Shown here piece after piece: positions 9,224 through 18,574 of a DNA stretch of 39,905 nucleotides. Below the pieces are notes generated by a model that was given only the letters and a program-made list of their open reading frames with translations, was not told where the DNA came from and ran no database searches. The position numbers and the translations under genes were made by a program. The DNA comes from Gemmatimonadota bacterium (GTDB lineage: Bacteria > Gemmatimonadota > Gemmatimonadetes > Gemmatimonadales > GWC2-71-9), in assembly GCA_003251175.1 (NCBI GenBank), contig QKHC01000132.1:1-39905 (forward strand), read 5' to 3'. The stretch's first letter is position 1. Every line of letters begins with the position of its first letter.

Positions 9224-10725
9224 GCGCGCGCCGCTACGACGTCGTCGTCGTGGGATCTGGGGCCGGCGGCGGCACCGTCGCGCAGGCGCTCGCGACGCTG
9301 GTGCGCGAGGGCGTGCGCGTGCTGGTACTCGAGCAAGGCCCCAGGTTCTCCGCAGCCGAATTCACCGGTCGCGAGCGCGAGATGGCCGGCGCACTGTACC
9401 ACGACTCGGGCGGTTTTCTCACCGCCGACGGCACCATGACCCTCGCCTTCGCGCATGCCTACGGCGGCTCGACGCTCGTCTACACGGGCACCTCGCTGCC
9501 GGCGCCCGAGCGCGTGATCCGGCGATGGGCGGTCCCCGGGCTCGATCACGGTGATCTCGCCCGCCGCTGCGCCCGCTACCTCGGGGAGAACAACGCACAC
9601 CTGCTGTCGCCCGCGGAGCTGAACGACAACAACCGGCTGTTCGCCGCGGGCGCCCGCGCCGCCGGGTATGTCGCTGAGCAATTCCCCGTCAATGTCCGCG
9701 GGTGCAAGGGATCGTCGCTGTGCAACCTCGGATGTCCCAACGACGCGAAGCAGGGGACCAACCGGGTGCAGCTTCCGGCCGCCGAGCGGAGCGGCGTGGA
9801 AGTCGTCACCCGCGCGGAGGTGCTGCGAATCGAGGCCGATCGGAGCCTCACCGTGCGGGTGAGCGAGGCGGCTCCGGGTGCCAAAGGTCATCCATCGGAG
9901 TGGGTACCGGGCGTGCACCAGGTCATCGCGCGGATGGTGATCGTCGCGGCCGGCGCCATCGGTAGTCCCGCACTGCTGCTGCGCTCCTCCCTTCCCCTGC
10001 CGCGCGCACTGGGACGGGGATTCACCTGCCACCCGGCGCTGATCCTCGTGGCGGCGCATCCTCGGCCGATCACCAACGACGTCGGGCACCCCAAGAGCTA
10101 CTTCGTGGACCGTGCCGCCGACGAGCGTTTCGTGCTCGAGACGTGCATGTACTTCCCGTTCACCACGGCCAAGGCGATCACGGGATTCGGCGATTCGCAC
10201 GCAGCACTGATGCGTGACTTCACGAACCTGCAGATGATCTTGCTGCTGGCGTGCGACCGCGCCGTCGCCGATAACCGCGTTGCCGTGGACGCCGCCGGGC
10301 GGCCCGTGGTGCACTACCGCTTCACCGAAGAGACGATCGGGGGGCTCGTTGCGGGAACACGGGCGTCAGCCCGAATCTTTTTCGGCGCCGGCGCCGAGCG
10401 CGTCCTGGCCCCGTTTGCTGATCCGCCGGTGCTCGACCGCAGCGCGAGCGGTGACATCGACAGCCGCATCACGCGACGCGGCTGGCTCCCGGGGACCATT
10501 ACGGTGTCCGCCGCGCACCTCATGGGGGGCTGCGCGATGGGTCGCGACGCGAGCGACTCCGTGACCGATGCCTGGGGGGTGGTGCACGGGCTGCCATGGC
10601 TCCGGGTGGCGGACGCCAGCCTCTTCCCCGACGGTCTCGAGATCAACCCCTACGTGACCATCATGGCACTGGCGGACCGGGTCGCCGAGGGCGCGCGGCG
10701 CGACCTGGCCGCCCTCGCGGACTAG
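9220..10725 (+). CDS. GMC-family FAD-dependent oxidoreductase
   Basis: YDVVVVGSGAGGGTVAQAL (Rossmann FAD), CKGSSLCNLGC, and a C-terminal GMC block SAAHLMGGCAMG...LRVADASLFPDGLEINPYVTIMALADRVAE. Confidence 0.92.
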   Translation: MSARRYDVVVVGSGAGGGTVAQALATLVREGVRVLVLEQGPRFSAAEFTGREREMAGALYHDSGGFLTADGTMTLAFAHAYGGSTLVYTGTSLPAPERVIRRWAVPGLDHGDLARRCARYLGENNAHLLSPAELNDNNRLFAAGARAAGYVAEQFPVNVRGCKGSSLCNLGCPNDAKQGTNRVQLPAAERSGVEVVTRAEVLRIEADRSLTVRVSEAAPGAKGHPSEWVPGVHQVIARMVIVAAGAIGSPALLLRSSLPLPRALGRGFTCHPALILVAAHPRPITNDVGHPKSYFVDRAADERFVLETCMYFPFTTAKAITGFGDSHAALMRDFTNLQMILLLACDRAVADNRVAVDAAGRPVVHYRFTEETIGGLVAGTRASARIFFGAGAERVLAPFADPPVLDRSASGDIDSRITRRGWLPGTITVSAAHLMGGCAMGRDASDSVTDAWGVVHGLPWLRVADASLFPDGLEINPYVTIMALADRVAEGARRDLAALAD

Positions 10726-11560
10726 ATCCCCACCCGCCCCGCGCCGTCGAGGGCCCGCAGCGCCCGCTCGCGGTCGTAATCCGACAGATCCTCGACCGCG
10801 TCGCGGTACGCGGCGCGCGCCGCCTCGTCGAGACGGTGGCGCGACGCCACCGCGACGAGCACCTCCGCCCGCTCATGCCCGGGCTCCATGCCGGCCGCCG
10901 CACGCAGCACCGCGACGAGCAGACCCTCAGGCAGCCGCGGCTGCTCCACCAGCGAGCGCAACACCCGTCCGCGATCGTACTCGGAATCCATCGAGCCGAC
11001 GGCCGCGAAGAACGCCGGCTGCAGCGGCGCGGTCACCGCATGGAGCGCCGCCACCCCGACAAGCAGCTCCGCGAGGTCGTAGTCAGACCCGATCCGGCCT
11101 GCCGCAGCCACTACGTCGGCCACCACGGCGGGACTGGCATCACGTCGTGCCGCCACCGCGGCGAGCACCCGGCGACGCTCATAGTCCGACTCGAGCGTCT
11201 CCACCGCCGCGAAGAAGGCCGGACGCAAAGCCTCGTCGATGCCCCGCCCCCGCTGCCACTGGATCAGCAACCGCGCCAACTCGTAGTCAGAGTCCATCTG
11301 CCGCATGATCTCGAGCGCCAGCTCAGCCGCCTGGGGGTCCAGGTCGGCCCGCGCCAGGGCCGTGGACAGCACGCGGGCGCGCTCATAGTCCGACCCCAGC
11401 GAGCGGGCCGCCATCACGAAGGCGCGTTGCGCGGCGGGATCGATCGGTCCGCGGGCTGCCGTGACCAGCACCTGGGCCAGCTCGTAGTCGCTGTCGATGC
11501 TCTGCCCGGCCCAATCGAGCACCTGCGTGAGCCGAGCCGCATCGAGCTGGTCGCTCGCCA
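10722..11560 (-). repeat. About 7-8 tandem ~33-34 aa repeats encoded at the 3' end of the M56 gene
   Basis: Recurring SDYE[LR]A..L / SEYDRGRVL / GHERAEVL / SDYDRERAL units. At DNA level, tcgtagtc / tcatagtcc segments recur about every 100 nt. Confidence 0.85.
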
Positions 11561-13274
11561 GCACGACCTGCGCGTACCGCCGACGGACGTGGTCGCCCTG
11601 CAGCTCCGACAACTCCTCGATCAAGCCCTCGATCCCGTGCTGCTGCACGATCCAACGTGCGCGCTCCTCGGCCGCGACGCCGCTCGAACGGAACATCACC
11701 GTGAGGGCGCCGGCGACCCAGCGACCCGCCTCCGCATCGTAGGGACGTTCCTCCCCGTTCACCCGGTAGCGCGATGCGAGGGCCCCGCTTCGCACCGTGA
11801 CGTCCAGCTCCCGTCGCACCTCCCCGTTGTCGGTCCCCAGCGTCACACTGCCACCGGGAGCGATGTGCGCGATGGCGGTGAAGTCGTCGTTGAACCGAAC
11901 CGGACCCTCGGCCACGAACCACAGGGAGCACCGGCCCACGGTCGTGGTCACCGCGGTGCCGTTGTTCACGTGTACCGAGCGCTGCCTGCCGTCGCGACGC
12001 GTTTCGCCGACACACTCTGGCAGGGTGTCGTCCGCCAACGCGACGGTCGCCGCGCCGTACGCGGCTGCCGTCCGCGCGGCGCTCACCGCGGCCGTTCCGC
12101 CACTGGCCCACGCCGTCTCTGCGCCCGTCGTCGTCGTACCCGCGAGCGAGCGGCCGGCCGCAGCGGCGGTGGGAGCAGCGCGCTCCGCCGCTGCTGCGCC
12201 GAGCGCGAGCATCGCACATGACGCCACAGTGGCCGCCAGTGCCACCTGCCGCGCACTGGGCAACGAACGGCGCCGGCCAGCATCCAGCACATCCCGCAGC
12301 CGAGTGGCGAGCTGGGAAGGTCGTGCCATCGGCAGCGCGGCAAGGGCAGCCTCGGCGCGGAACGCCCGCGCCAGCTCCAGCAGATGCGTCGCGTAATCGG
12401 ACGGCCGGGCGCCAGCACGGAGCACGCGGTCGTCACAGGCGCGCTCGCGCTCGATCCGCAATCCGCGCAGCGCGAGCCACGCAAGGGGGTTGAACCAGTG
12501 AATGGCGCAGGCCACGTGGGCGGCGAACTGGATCGCGCAATCGTATCGGGCCACGTGCGCCAGCTCGTGGCGCAGCACATCGCGGCGCCGCGGTGCGGTC
12601 CAGTGATCCGCATCCGCCGGAACGAGCACCACCGCCCGACGCACCCCCCAGGTCATCGGGATCACCGGGCCGCTGGCGCGGAGCAGCGTCACGGGCCGGC
12701 CGACGCCCATCTCCCGCGCGACCGCCGCGCACAACGCCAGCCATGCGGGATCCGTCACCGGCCGCGCGCGCCGGCGCAGCCGGACGATGCGGATCATCCC
12801 CAGCGCGAGCCATCCCGCCGCGATCAACACCCCGGCGGCCCACACCGGGAGAACCAAAGCCTGCCACCCCAACGCCTCAGGCGCAGTCACGGTCACGACC
12901 GGCTGCGGTGCGGCCGGCCGCTCCGCGACGAGCGACGATCCCGGTCCCGCGGGCAGTGCGGCGGTCGCCTGCAGCGATGGCGCCGGCGACCGGGCCTCGC
13001 CGGCGCTCGCAGTCCCCACCACGCGGGAGACAGGATGGCTCCACGGACCGCGCAGCGGAGGCAGGACCACGGTGGCGATCGGCAGTGCCAGCAGCCCGGT
13101 CACCGCCAGCACCCAGACCAGATGGCGCGCCGCCGCACCGCCACGACGCAATGCGAGCGTCACGAGCGCGGCGATTCCGACCCACAGCGTGCCCTTCACC
13201 CCCAAGGCGGCGATGTACGCGGGGCCCGGGAGCGGCGTGCCCGCCGCGGTCAGGGCCTGCAGGAACTCACGCAT
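10722..13274 (-). CDS. M56-family (BlaR1/MecR1-like) zinc metallopeptidase with C-terminal SDYE-repeat domain
   Basis: MREFLQALTAAGTPLPGPAYIAALGVKGTLWVG...; HELAHVARYD zinc motif; RERACDDRVL downstream; C-terminal repeats SDYELAQVL/SDYERARVL/SDYELARLL/SDYERRRVL. The track ORF to 13697 is over-extended. Confidence 0.92.
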   Translation of the reverse strand: MREFLQALTAAGTPLPGPAYIAALGVKGTLWVGIAALVTLALRRGGAAARHLVWVLAVTGLLALPIATVVLPPLRGPWSHPVSRVVGTASAGEARSPAPSLQATAALPAGPGSSLVAERPAAPQPVVTVTAPEALGWQALVLPVWAAGVLIAAGWLALGMIRIVRLRRRARPVTDPAWLALCAAVAREMGVGRPVTLLRASGPVIPMTWGVRRAVVLVPADADHWTAPRRRDVLRHELAHVARYDCAIQFAAHVACAIHWFNPLAWLALRGLRIERERACDDRVLRAGARPSDYATHLLELARAFRAEAALAALPMARPSQLATRLRDVLDAGRRRSLPSARQVALAATVASCAMLALGAAAAERAAPTAAAAGRSLAGTTTTGAETAWASGGTAAVSAARTAAAYGAATVALADDTLPECVGETRRDGRQRSVHVNNGTAVTTTVGRCSLWFVAEGPVRFNDDFTAIAHIAPGGSVTLGTDNGEVRRELDVTVRSGALASRYRVNGEERPYDAEAGRWVAGALTVMFRSSGVAAEERARWIVQQHGIEGLIEELSELQGDHVRRRYAQVVLASDQLDAARLTQVLDWAGQSIDSDYELAQVLVTAARGPIDPAAQRAFVMAARSLGSDYERARVLSTALARADLDPQAAELALEIMRQMDSDYELARLLIQWQRGRGIDEALRPAFFAAVETLESDYERRRVLAAVAARRDASPAVVADVVAAAGRIGSDYDLAELLVGVAALHAVTAPLQPAFFAAVGSMDSEYDRGRVLRSLVEQPRLPEGLLVAVLRAAAGMEPGHERAEVLVAVASRHRLDEAARAAYRDAVEDLSDYDRERALRALDGAGRVGI

Positions 13275-13276
13275 GG

Positions 13277-13663
13277 TTACCTCCCCTCCCGGCGCGCCTG
13301 TGCGATCAGCGCCGCGAGTCGATCGAGCTCGGCCTCCGTCAGCCGCGAACCGGACACGTCGAGCAGCGCGGCAACGGCCTGCTCGGGAGAGTCGTCGAAG
13401 AACGTGGTGATGAGCTGTCGCAGCGCGGAGCGGCGGGCCCGGTCGCGTGGCACCGTGGGCGCGAACACGTAGCGCGGACCGTCGTGCTCGTGGGTCAGGT
13501 GCCCCTTTTCCTCGAGGACGCGCAACAGGGCCCGCACCGCGGAGTAGCTCGGCGGATCGTCGAGCGCGGCCCGCACCTCGGCTGCCGTGGCCCGCCCCCG
13601 CTGGTAGATGGCGTCCATGATCTCTCGCTCGCGCCGCGAAAGCGGTGTCCTGGTGTCGCGCAT
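13277..13663 (-). CDS. BlaI/MecI/CopY-family transcriptional repressor
   Basis: 128 aa; LSRREREIMDAIYQRGRATAAEVRAALDDPPSYSAVRALLRVLEEKGHLTHEHDGPRYVFAP, a typical BlaI winged helix. Confidence 0.93.
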   Translation of the reverse strand: MRDTRTPLSRREREIMDAIYQRGRATAAEVRAALDDPPSYSAVRALLRVLEEKGHLTHEHDGPRYVFAPTVPRDRARRSALRQLITTFFDDSPEQAVAALLDVSGSRLTEAELDRLAALIAQARREGR

Positions 13664-13704
13664 CGCCGATCCCTTCCCGACGGGAGTGTCGCCCCAAGGG
13701 GTTC

Positions 13705-13743
13705 AGTGCTAGGAAAACAGCACTATGCTAAAAAACCAGCACT
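13705..13743 (-). promoter_or_regulatory. Two abutting operator-like dyads upstream of the BlaI-family gene, with TTGACA at 13753-13758
   Basis: AGTGCT-N8-AGCACT (13705-13724) and TATGCT-N8-AGCACT (13724-13743). The reverse strand has TTGACA (13758-13753). Confidence 0.65.
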
Positions 13744-13754
13744 CGATCCATCTG

Positions 13755-14987
13755 TCAACCCCCGCTGCCGCCCGCGCCGCGCTCTTCGGGAGCCGGAATC
13801 CGCCGGAACGACGCGTACAGCGCCATGTCATACGCGACCTTGAGACCGCCCCCGCACCACAACGGCGCCGCCAGACCCCAGGCCGCGATCGCCGCTCCGC
13901 TCAATGCCGGGCCCACCGCCCATCCCAGGTTGCGCACCAGGGTCGTCACTCCGAAGGCGCGCGTCCGATCGTGCCGCGGCACGACCGCCGCGACGTACGA
14001 TTGTCGCGTCGGCACGTCCATCTGGACCAGCGCCTCCCGCGCGAGAAACAACGCGACGGCCCAGCCGGCGCTCGGGGCGAACGGGAGGATCAGCAGCGCG
14101 GCGCTCGACGGCAGGTGGGTGAACACCATGGTGCGGACCAACCCGATGCGCCGGGCGAGGGCCGCAGCCGCGACGTAGGAACCGGCATTGAGCAGGCGCG
14201 CGCCGAAGAACAGCACGCCGAGGGCCGCCACATCGAGACCGAACCGGCGGAAGAACCAGTACGACATGATCGACCCAGCGAGAAACCCGCCGCCCAGGCT
14301 GTCGAAGGCGAACAGCGCCGACAGCCCCGCCAGTCGGCGCCCGCTGCCCGTGTGCGCTCCCGCCTCCGCGGATGACGGCGGCGACGGGGTTGGAAACGAG
14401 GACAGGCGTTGGTAGAGGCCGACCTGGGCTAGCATCGCCAGGGCAGCCACGCCGAAGGTGGCGCGCTGGGCCTCAACCGCCGCGAGCCCGAGCCCGCGCT
14501 CGAGCAGCAGCGGCAGACCAGCGGCCAAGCTGCCCGCCGTGGCGGCGAGATCCTGGATCAGGGTATAGCGCGTGAACAGTGCCGTCCGGCCGGCATCGGG
14601 CACGGCGTCGGCGAGGAGGGCCTGGTCGAGCGCCTGGGCGGCGCCGCGGTCGCGCCCCATCCCGTTCAGCATCCCGAGCAGCGCGGCCACACCGAGCGCG
14701 AGGGGGCTGGTCGTGACCGCGAATGTCGCCAGGCCCGCGGCCGACAGTGCGCTGACCCACACGAGCACCCGGCGCCGGTCGAGCCGGCTCGGCCGCAGCG
14801 CGATGACGGCGACACCCGCGGCGTTGCCGGCGAGACCCAGCGCGATCACCAGCCCAACGGCGCCCGGGCCGAGCCCGATGGCGGGGAGGTGGACGCCGAG
14901 CAGCACCGCGACCAGCGCCACCGCGAAGGCGCGGAGCGCGGCGGCCGCCGCGATACTGCCGCGGGCGCCCGGCCCGACGCTGGTCAG
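13755..14987 (-). CDS. MFS transporter
   Basis: Polytopic protein, ~410 aa; ALRAFAVALVAVLLGVHLPAIGLGPGAVGLVIALGLAGNAAGVAVIALRPSRLDRRRVLVWVSALSAAGLATFAV.... The N-terminal part of track ORF 13755-15716 is a shadow of the PLP gene. Start is uncertain; no ATG/GTG lies near the junction. Confidence 0.8.
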   Translation of the reverse strand: MTSVGPGARGSIAAAAALRAFAVALVAVLLGVHLPAIGLGPGAVGLVIALGLAGNAAGVAVIALRPSRLDRRRVLVWVSALSAAGLATFAVTTSPLALGVAALLGMLNGMGRDRGAAQALDQALLADAVPDAGRTALFTRYTLIQDLAATAGSLAAGLPLLLERGLGLAAVEAQRATFGVAALAMLAQVGLYQRLSSFPTPSPPSSAEAGAHTGSGRRLAGLSALFAFDSLGGGFLAGSIMSYWFFRRFGLDVAALGVLFFGARLLNAGSYVAAAALARRIGLVRTMVFTHLPSSAALLILPFAPSAGWAVALFLAREALVQMDVPTRQSYVAAVVPRHDRTRAFGVTTLVRNLGWAVGPALSGAAIAAWGLAAPLWCGGGLKVAYDMALYASFRRIPAPEERGAGGSGG

Positions 14988-16423
14988 CGTGCGGCGGCCC
15001 GCAGGATGGCCGCGACGGAGCGGTCGGCGTCCGCTTCGCTCGTGGCCCAGTTGCTCACCGAGATGCGCATCACCGCGACGCCATGCCACGTCGAGCCCGA
15101 GAGCCAGCAGGTTCCGTCGGCCTGCACGCGGCTCACGACGTCGCGCGTGAACGCGTCGGCGTCGCCGCCGTCGGCGGGCGTGAACCGGACCAGCACCTGG
15201 TTGAGCACGACGTCGTTGAGCACCGCGACACCGGGCGCAGCAGCGAGGCGATCCGCCATACGCCGCGCAATGTCGCACGACCGCTCGATCAGCTCCGCCA
15301 CACCGCGGCGGCCCAGGGCCCGCAGCGTGGCGTACACGGTGAACCCCCGCGCCCGGCGCGAGAACTCCGGCACCCAGTCGAGCTCGTCGCGCACCTCTCC
15401 GGCACCTTTGATCAAGTACTCCCCGCCCACGGCCATCGCCGCATGCAACGCCGCCGCCTCGCGCACGATCGCGACGCCGTTGTCGTAGGGCACGTTGAGC
15501 CACTTGTGTGCGTCCGTAGCCCAGCTGTCGGCGGTCTCGACGCCGGCCACCAGTCCGCGCCGTCGCTCTGCCGTGCGCGCCCACAGTCCGAATGCCCCAT
15601 CGACGTGGACCCAGGCACCATGCGCGCGCGCGGCGGCGACGACGTCGGACATCGGGTCGCAGGCGCCGCTGTTCACGTTGCCAACCTGCGCGCAGACGAC
15701 GGTCGGTCCGTCGCACCGCGCCAGCGCGTCGGCCAGCGCGTCGGGGCGCATGCGACCCTGGGCGTCAGCAGCCACCCGCATCGGGGTCTCGGCTCCCAGT
15801 CCGAGCAGCCGCAGGGCCATGAATACCGTGGAATGGGCTTCCTCGCTCAGGACCACGTGCAGGCGCGGCGCGCCCTGCAGCCCGCGGGCCTCGACGTTCC
15901 AGCCGACCCGCCGCAGCAGGGCGTGCCGCGCCGCCGCGAGACAGGTGAAGTTCGCCATCTGACAGCCGGTGACGAATCCGACGCCGGCATCGGGCGGCAG
16001 TCCGAGCAGATCGAGCAGCCAGCCCGCCGCCACCTCCTCGACCACTGACGCGGCAGGGCCCGCCGCGTACAGGCCGGCGTTCTGGTCCCACGCCGCGGTG
16101 AGCCAGTCGGCCGCCACCGCGACGGGCAGGCTCCCACCGATGACGAACCCGAAAAACCGTGGTCCCGCCGACGCCAACAATCCGGGCTCCGCTGCCTGCG
16201 CGAGCTCCTCGATCACCTGGGCGGCCGGCATGCCGGCGTCGGAGAGCGGCCCACCCAGGCTCGCGCGGAGCGCTGCGGCCGTGGTCCGGGGCGCGACCGG
16301 CCGGTCCGGCAGGCTGGTCAGGAAGCGGCGCGCGGCCCGCGCCGCCGCATCGAGTGCGGCTTGGTCGATCACGTGGACTCCTCTGCGAAACGGGGTTCGG
16401 TCATCGCACAAACTCTCTTCCAT
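14984..16423 (-). CDS. PLP-dependent group II decarboxylase (aromatic-L-amino-acid/glutamate decarboxylase-like)
   Basis: GVGFVTGCQMANFTCLAAARHALL, VHVDGAFGLWA, WATDAHKWLNVPYDNGVAIV (PLP Lys). The true start may be downstream, e.g. GTG near 16377. Confidence 0.9.
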   Translation of the reverse strand: MEESLCDDRTPFRRGVHVIDQAALDAAARAARRFLTSLPDRPVAPRTTAAALRASLGGPLSDAGMPAAQVIEELAQAAEPGLLASAGPRFFGFVIGGSLPVAVAADWLTAAWDQNAGLYAAGPAASVVEEVAAGWLLDLLGLPPDAGVGFVTGCQMANFTCLAAARHALLRRVGWNVEARGLQGAPRLHVVLSEEAHSTVFMALRLLGLGAETPMRVAADAQGRMRPDALADALARCDGPTVVCAQVGNVNSGACDPMSDVVAAARAHGAWVHVDGAFGLWARTAERRRGLVAGVETADSWATDAHKWLNVPYDNGVAIVREAAALHAAMAVGGEYLIKGAGEVRDELDWVPEFSRRARGFTVYATLRALGRRGVAELIERSCDIARRMADRLAAAPGVAVLNDVVLNQVLVRFTPADGGDADAFTRDVVSRVQADGTCWLSGSTWHGVAVMRISVSNWATSEADADRSVAAILRAAAR

Positions 16424-16468
16424 GGGGAAAGGCGCAAGATCGCTGCGCCACGGGCTATCTTGTCATCC

Positions 16469-18574
16469 ATGGCGACCACCCTCGACCCCATTCTCCGCCC
16501 GCGCGCAGTCGCCGTGATCGGCGCTTCACGGTCCCCCAATACCATCGGGTATCAGGTGCTCGCCAATCTCATTGACCACGGGTTCACTGGTGCCGTCTAC
16601 CCCGTGAATCCGCACGCCACCTCGGTCCACTCGGTCAAGTCGTTCCCGTCGGTCGCGGCGATCCCCGACGTGGTCGATGTCGCGATCCTCGTGGTGCCCA
16701 AGCAGCACGTCCTCCGCGTGGCCGAGGAATGCGGCCAGGCCGGGGTCCGCGGACTGGTGGTGATTTCGGCGGGTTTCAAGGAAGTCGGCGGCGACGGCGT
16801 GGAAGCGGAGCGCCGGCTGGTGGAGATCGTGGAGCGGCATCGCATGCGCATGGTGGGCCCGAACTGCATGGGGGTGCTCAACGGCCATCCGGACATCTCC
16901 ATGAACGCGACCTTCGCGCCGACGATGCCGCCGTTCGGGCACGCCGCCTTCGTGTCGCAGTCGGGCGCGCTCGGCGTGAGCGTCCTCGACTACGCCGCCG
17001 AATATGGCATCGGCATCGCCCAGTTCGTCTCGGTCGGCAACAAGCCAAACGTGAGCGGCAACGATCTGCTGTTGCAGTGGGAGCACGATCCCGACGTCCA
17101 GGTCGTGCTCATGTACGTGGAGAGCTTCGGGAACCCGCGCAAGTTTTTCGAGATCGCCTCGCGCATCACCAAGGTGAAGCCGATCATCGCCGTGAAGTCG
17201 GGTAAGTCGAAGGCGGGCGCGCGCGCGGCCTCTTCGCACACCGGTGCGCTCGCGGCGAGCGACACGGCGGTGGATGCGCTGCTCGCGCAGGCCGGCGTGC
17301 TGCGCGCCGGCTCGATCGAGGAGCTGTTCGACATGGCGATGGCCTTCTCGTGCGAGCAGCTGCCCCGCTCCCGCCGCACCGCCGTGCTGACGAACTCCGG
17401 CGGCCCCGGCATCCTCGCCGCAGACGCGCTGGAAATGCACGGGCTCGATCTGGTCGAGCTGGAGCCGCAGACGGTGGCGCGCCTGAAGCCCCTGTTCCCA
17501 CCCGAGGCATCCATCCGCAATCCGCTCGACATGATCGCCTCCGCCACCGCCGCCAACTACCAGACCGCGCTCGACGCGATTCTCACCGACGAGCGCGTCG
17601 ATTCGGCCGTAGCGATCTTCGTCCCGCCCCTGGGAGTGCGGCAGGAGGACGTCGCGGAGTCCATCGTGCGGGTGGCCCAGGCGCATCCGCTGAAGCCGGT
17701 GCTCACCGTCCTCATGGGCCGTCAGGGACTGCCCCAGGGCAAGGCCGAGCTGCACCGTGCGGGGATCCCGGCCTACATCTTCCCCGAGTCGGCCGCCCGG
17801 GCGCTCGCCGCGTTGCGCCGGCACCGCGAGTGGCGGGCGCGCCCCGATGCCCCGGGACCCGAGGTCACGGTCGACGCCGATTGCGTGCGGCGTATCGTCG
17901 CCGCGGCCCGGGCGGCGGGCCGGCGGAAGCTGACCGAGGTGGAAGCCCTGGACGTCCTGACGGCCTGCGGCATCCCGATCGCCCGCGCCCGGCTGGCGCG
18001 CGACCCCAACGACGCCGCGGCGGTGGCGGCCGAGGTCGGGTATCCCGTGGTGCTCAAGATCGTATCTCCCGAAATCGTCCATAAGACGGAAGTCGGCGGC
18101 GTGCGCACCGAAATCGACACGGCCACCGAGGTGCAGCTGGCGTGCGCCGAGATGCTGGATGCTGTGCATCAGCACGCCCCGCAGGCACGCATCGACGGCA
18201 TTCTGGTGCAGCAGATGATTCGCGGTGGGCGCGAGACGATCACCGGCATCACTCGGGATCGCGCCTTCGGTCCGCTGGTGATGTTCGGTCTCGGTGGGAT
18301 CTACGTCGAAGCGATCCGCGACGTCGTCTTCCGGATCGCGCCAATCCGCCCGCTCGATGCCCACGACATGTTGCGCGGCATCCGTGGCACCGCGATCCTC
18401 GACGGCGTGCGCGGCGCGCCACCCGTCGATGCGGCAGCGCTGGTGGACGTCCTGCTGCGCGTGTCGCGCCTGGCGGTGGAAGTCCCGGAGATCGAGGAGC
18501 TCGACATCAACCCACTGCTCGCCTTCCCCGATCGGGTCCTGGCGGTCGATGCGCGGGTGCTGGTGACGTCATGA
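16469..18574 (+). CDS. Acetate/acyl-CoA ligase (ADP-forming), fused CoA-binding and ATP-grasp domains
   Basis: MATTLDPILRPRAVAVIGASRSPNTIGYQVLANL (CoA-binding); SHTGALAASDTAVDALLAQAGVLRA; ATP-grasp GYPVVLKIVSPEIVHKTEVGGV. Confidence 0.93.
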   Translation: MATTLDPILRPRAVAVIGASRSPNTIGYQVLANLIDHGFTGAVYPVNPHATSVHSVKSFPSVAAIPDVVDVAILVVPKQHVLRVAEECGQAGVRGLVVISAGFKEVGGDGVEAERRLVEIVERHRMRMVGPNCMGVLNGHPDISMNATFAPTMPPFGHAAFVSQSGALGVSVLDYAAEYGIGIAQFVSVGNKPNVSGNDLLLQWEHDPDVQVVLMYVESFGNPRKFFEIASRITKVKPIIAVKSGKSKAGARAASSHTGALAASDTAVDALLAQAGVLRAGSIEELFDMAMAFSCEQLPRSRRTAVLTNSGGPGILAADALEMHGLDLVELEPQTVARLKPLFPPEASIRNPLDMIASATAANYQTALDAILTDERVDSAVAIFVPPLGVRQEDVAESIVRVAQAHPLKPVLTVLMGRQGLPQGKAELHRAGIPAYIFPESAARALAALRRHREWRARPDAPGPEVTVDADCVRRIVAAARAAGRRKLTEVEALDVLTACGIPIARARLARDPNDAAAVAAEVGYPVVLKIVSPEIVHKTEVGGVRTEIDTATEVQLACAEMLDAVHQHAPQARIDGILVQQMIRGGRETITGITRDRAFGPLVMFGLGGIYVEAIRDVVFRIAPIRPLDAHDMLRGIRGTAILDGVRGAPPVDAAALVDVLLRVSRLAVEVPEIEELDINPLLAFPDRVLAVDARVLVTS

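Noticed and set aside
10780-11500. Periodic DNA repeats that might suggest a CRISPR-like array
   Set aside because: The ~100-nt period is degenerate and in-frame, encoding a protein repeat; no identical direct repeats or spacers.
10596-12221. 541-aa plus-strand ORF
   Set aside because: Antisense to the M56 repeat region; its apparent internal repetition mirrors the SDYE repeats.
10722-13743. A mobile beta-lactam resistance cassette
   Set aside because: BlaI/BlaR1-type genes are present, but there is no beta-lactamase, PBP2a, transposase or terminal repeat.
14988-15716. N-terminal extension of the MFS ORF in the track
   Set aside because: Arg/Gly-rich sequence overlapping the PLP decarboxylase in another frame; not plausible MFS sequence.
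16526-18364. 612-aa minus-strand ORF
   Set aside because: Antisense to the NDP-forming acyl-CoA synthetase; His/Asp/Gly-rich shadow.
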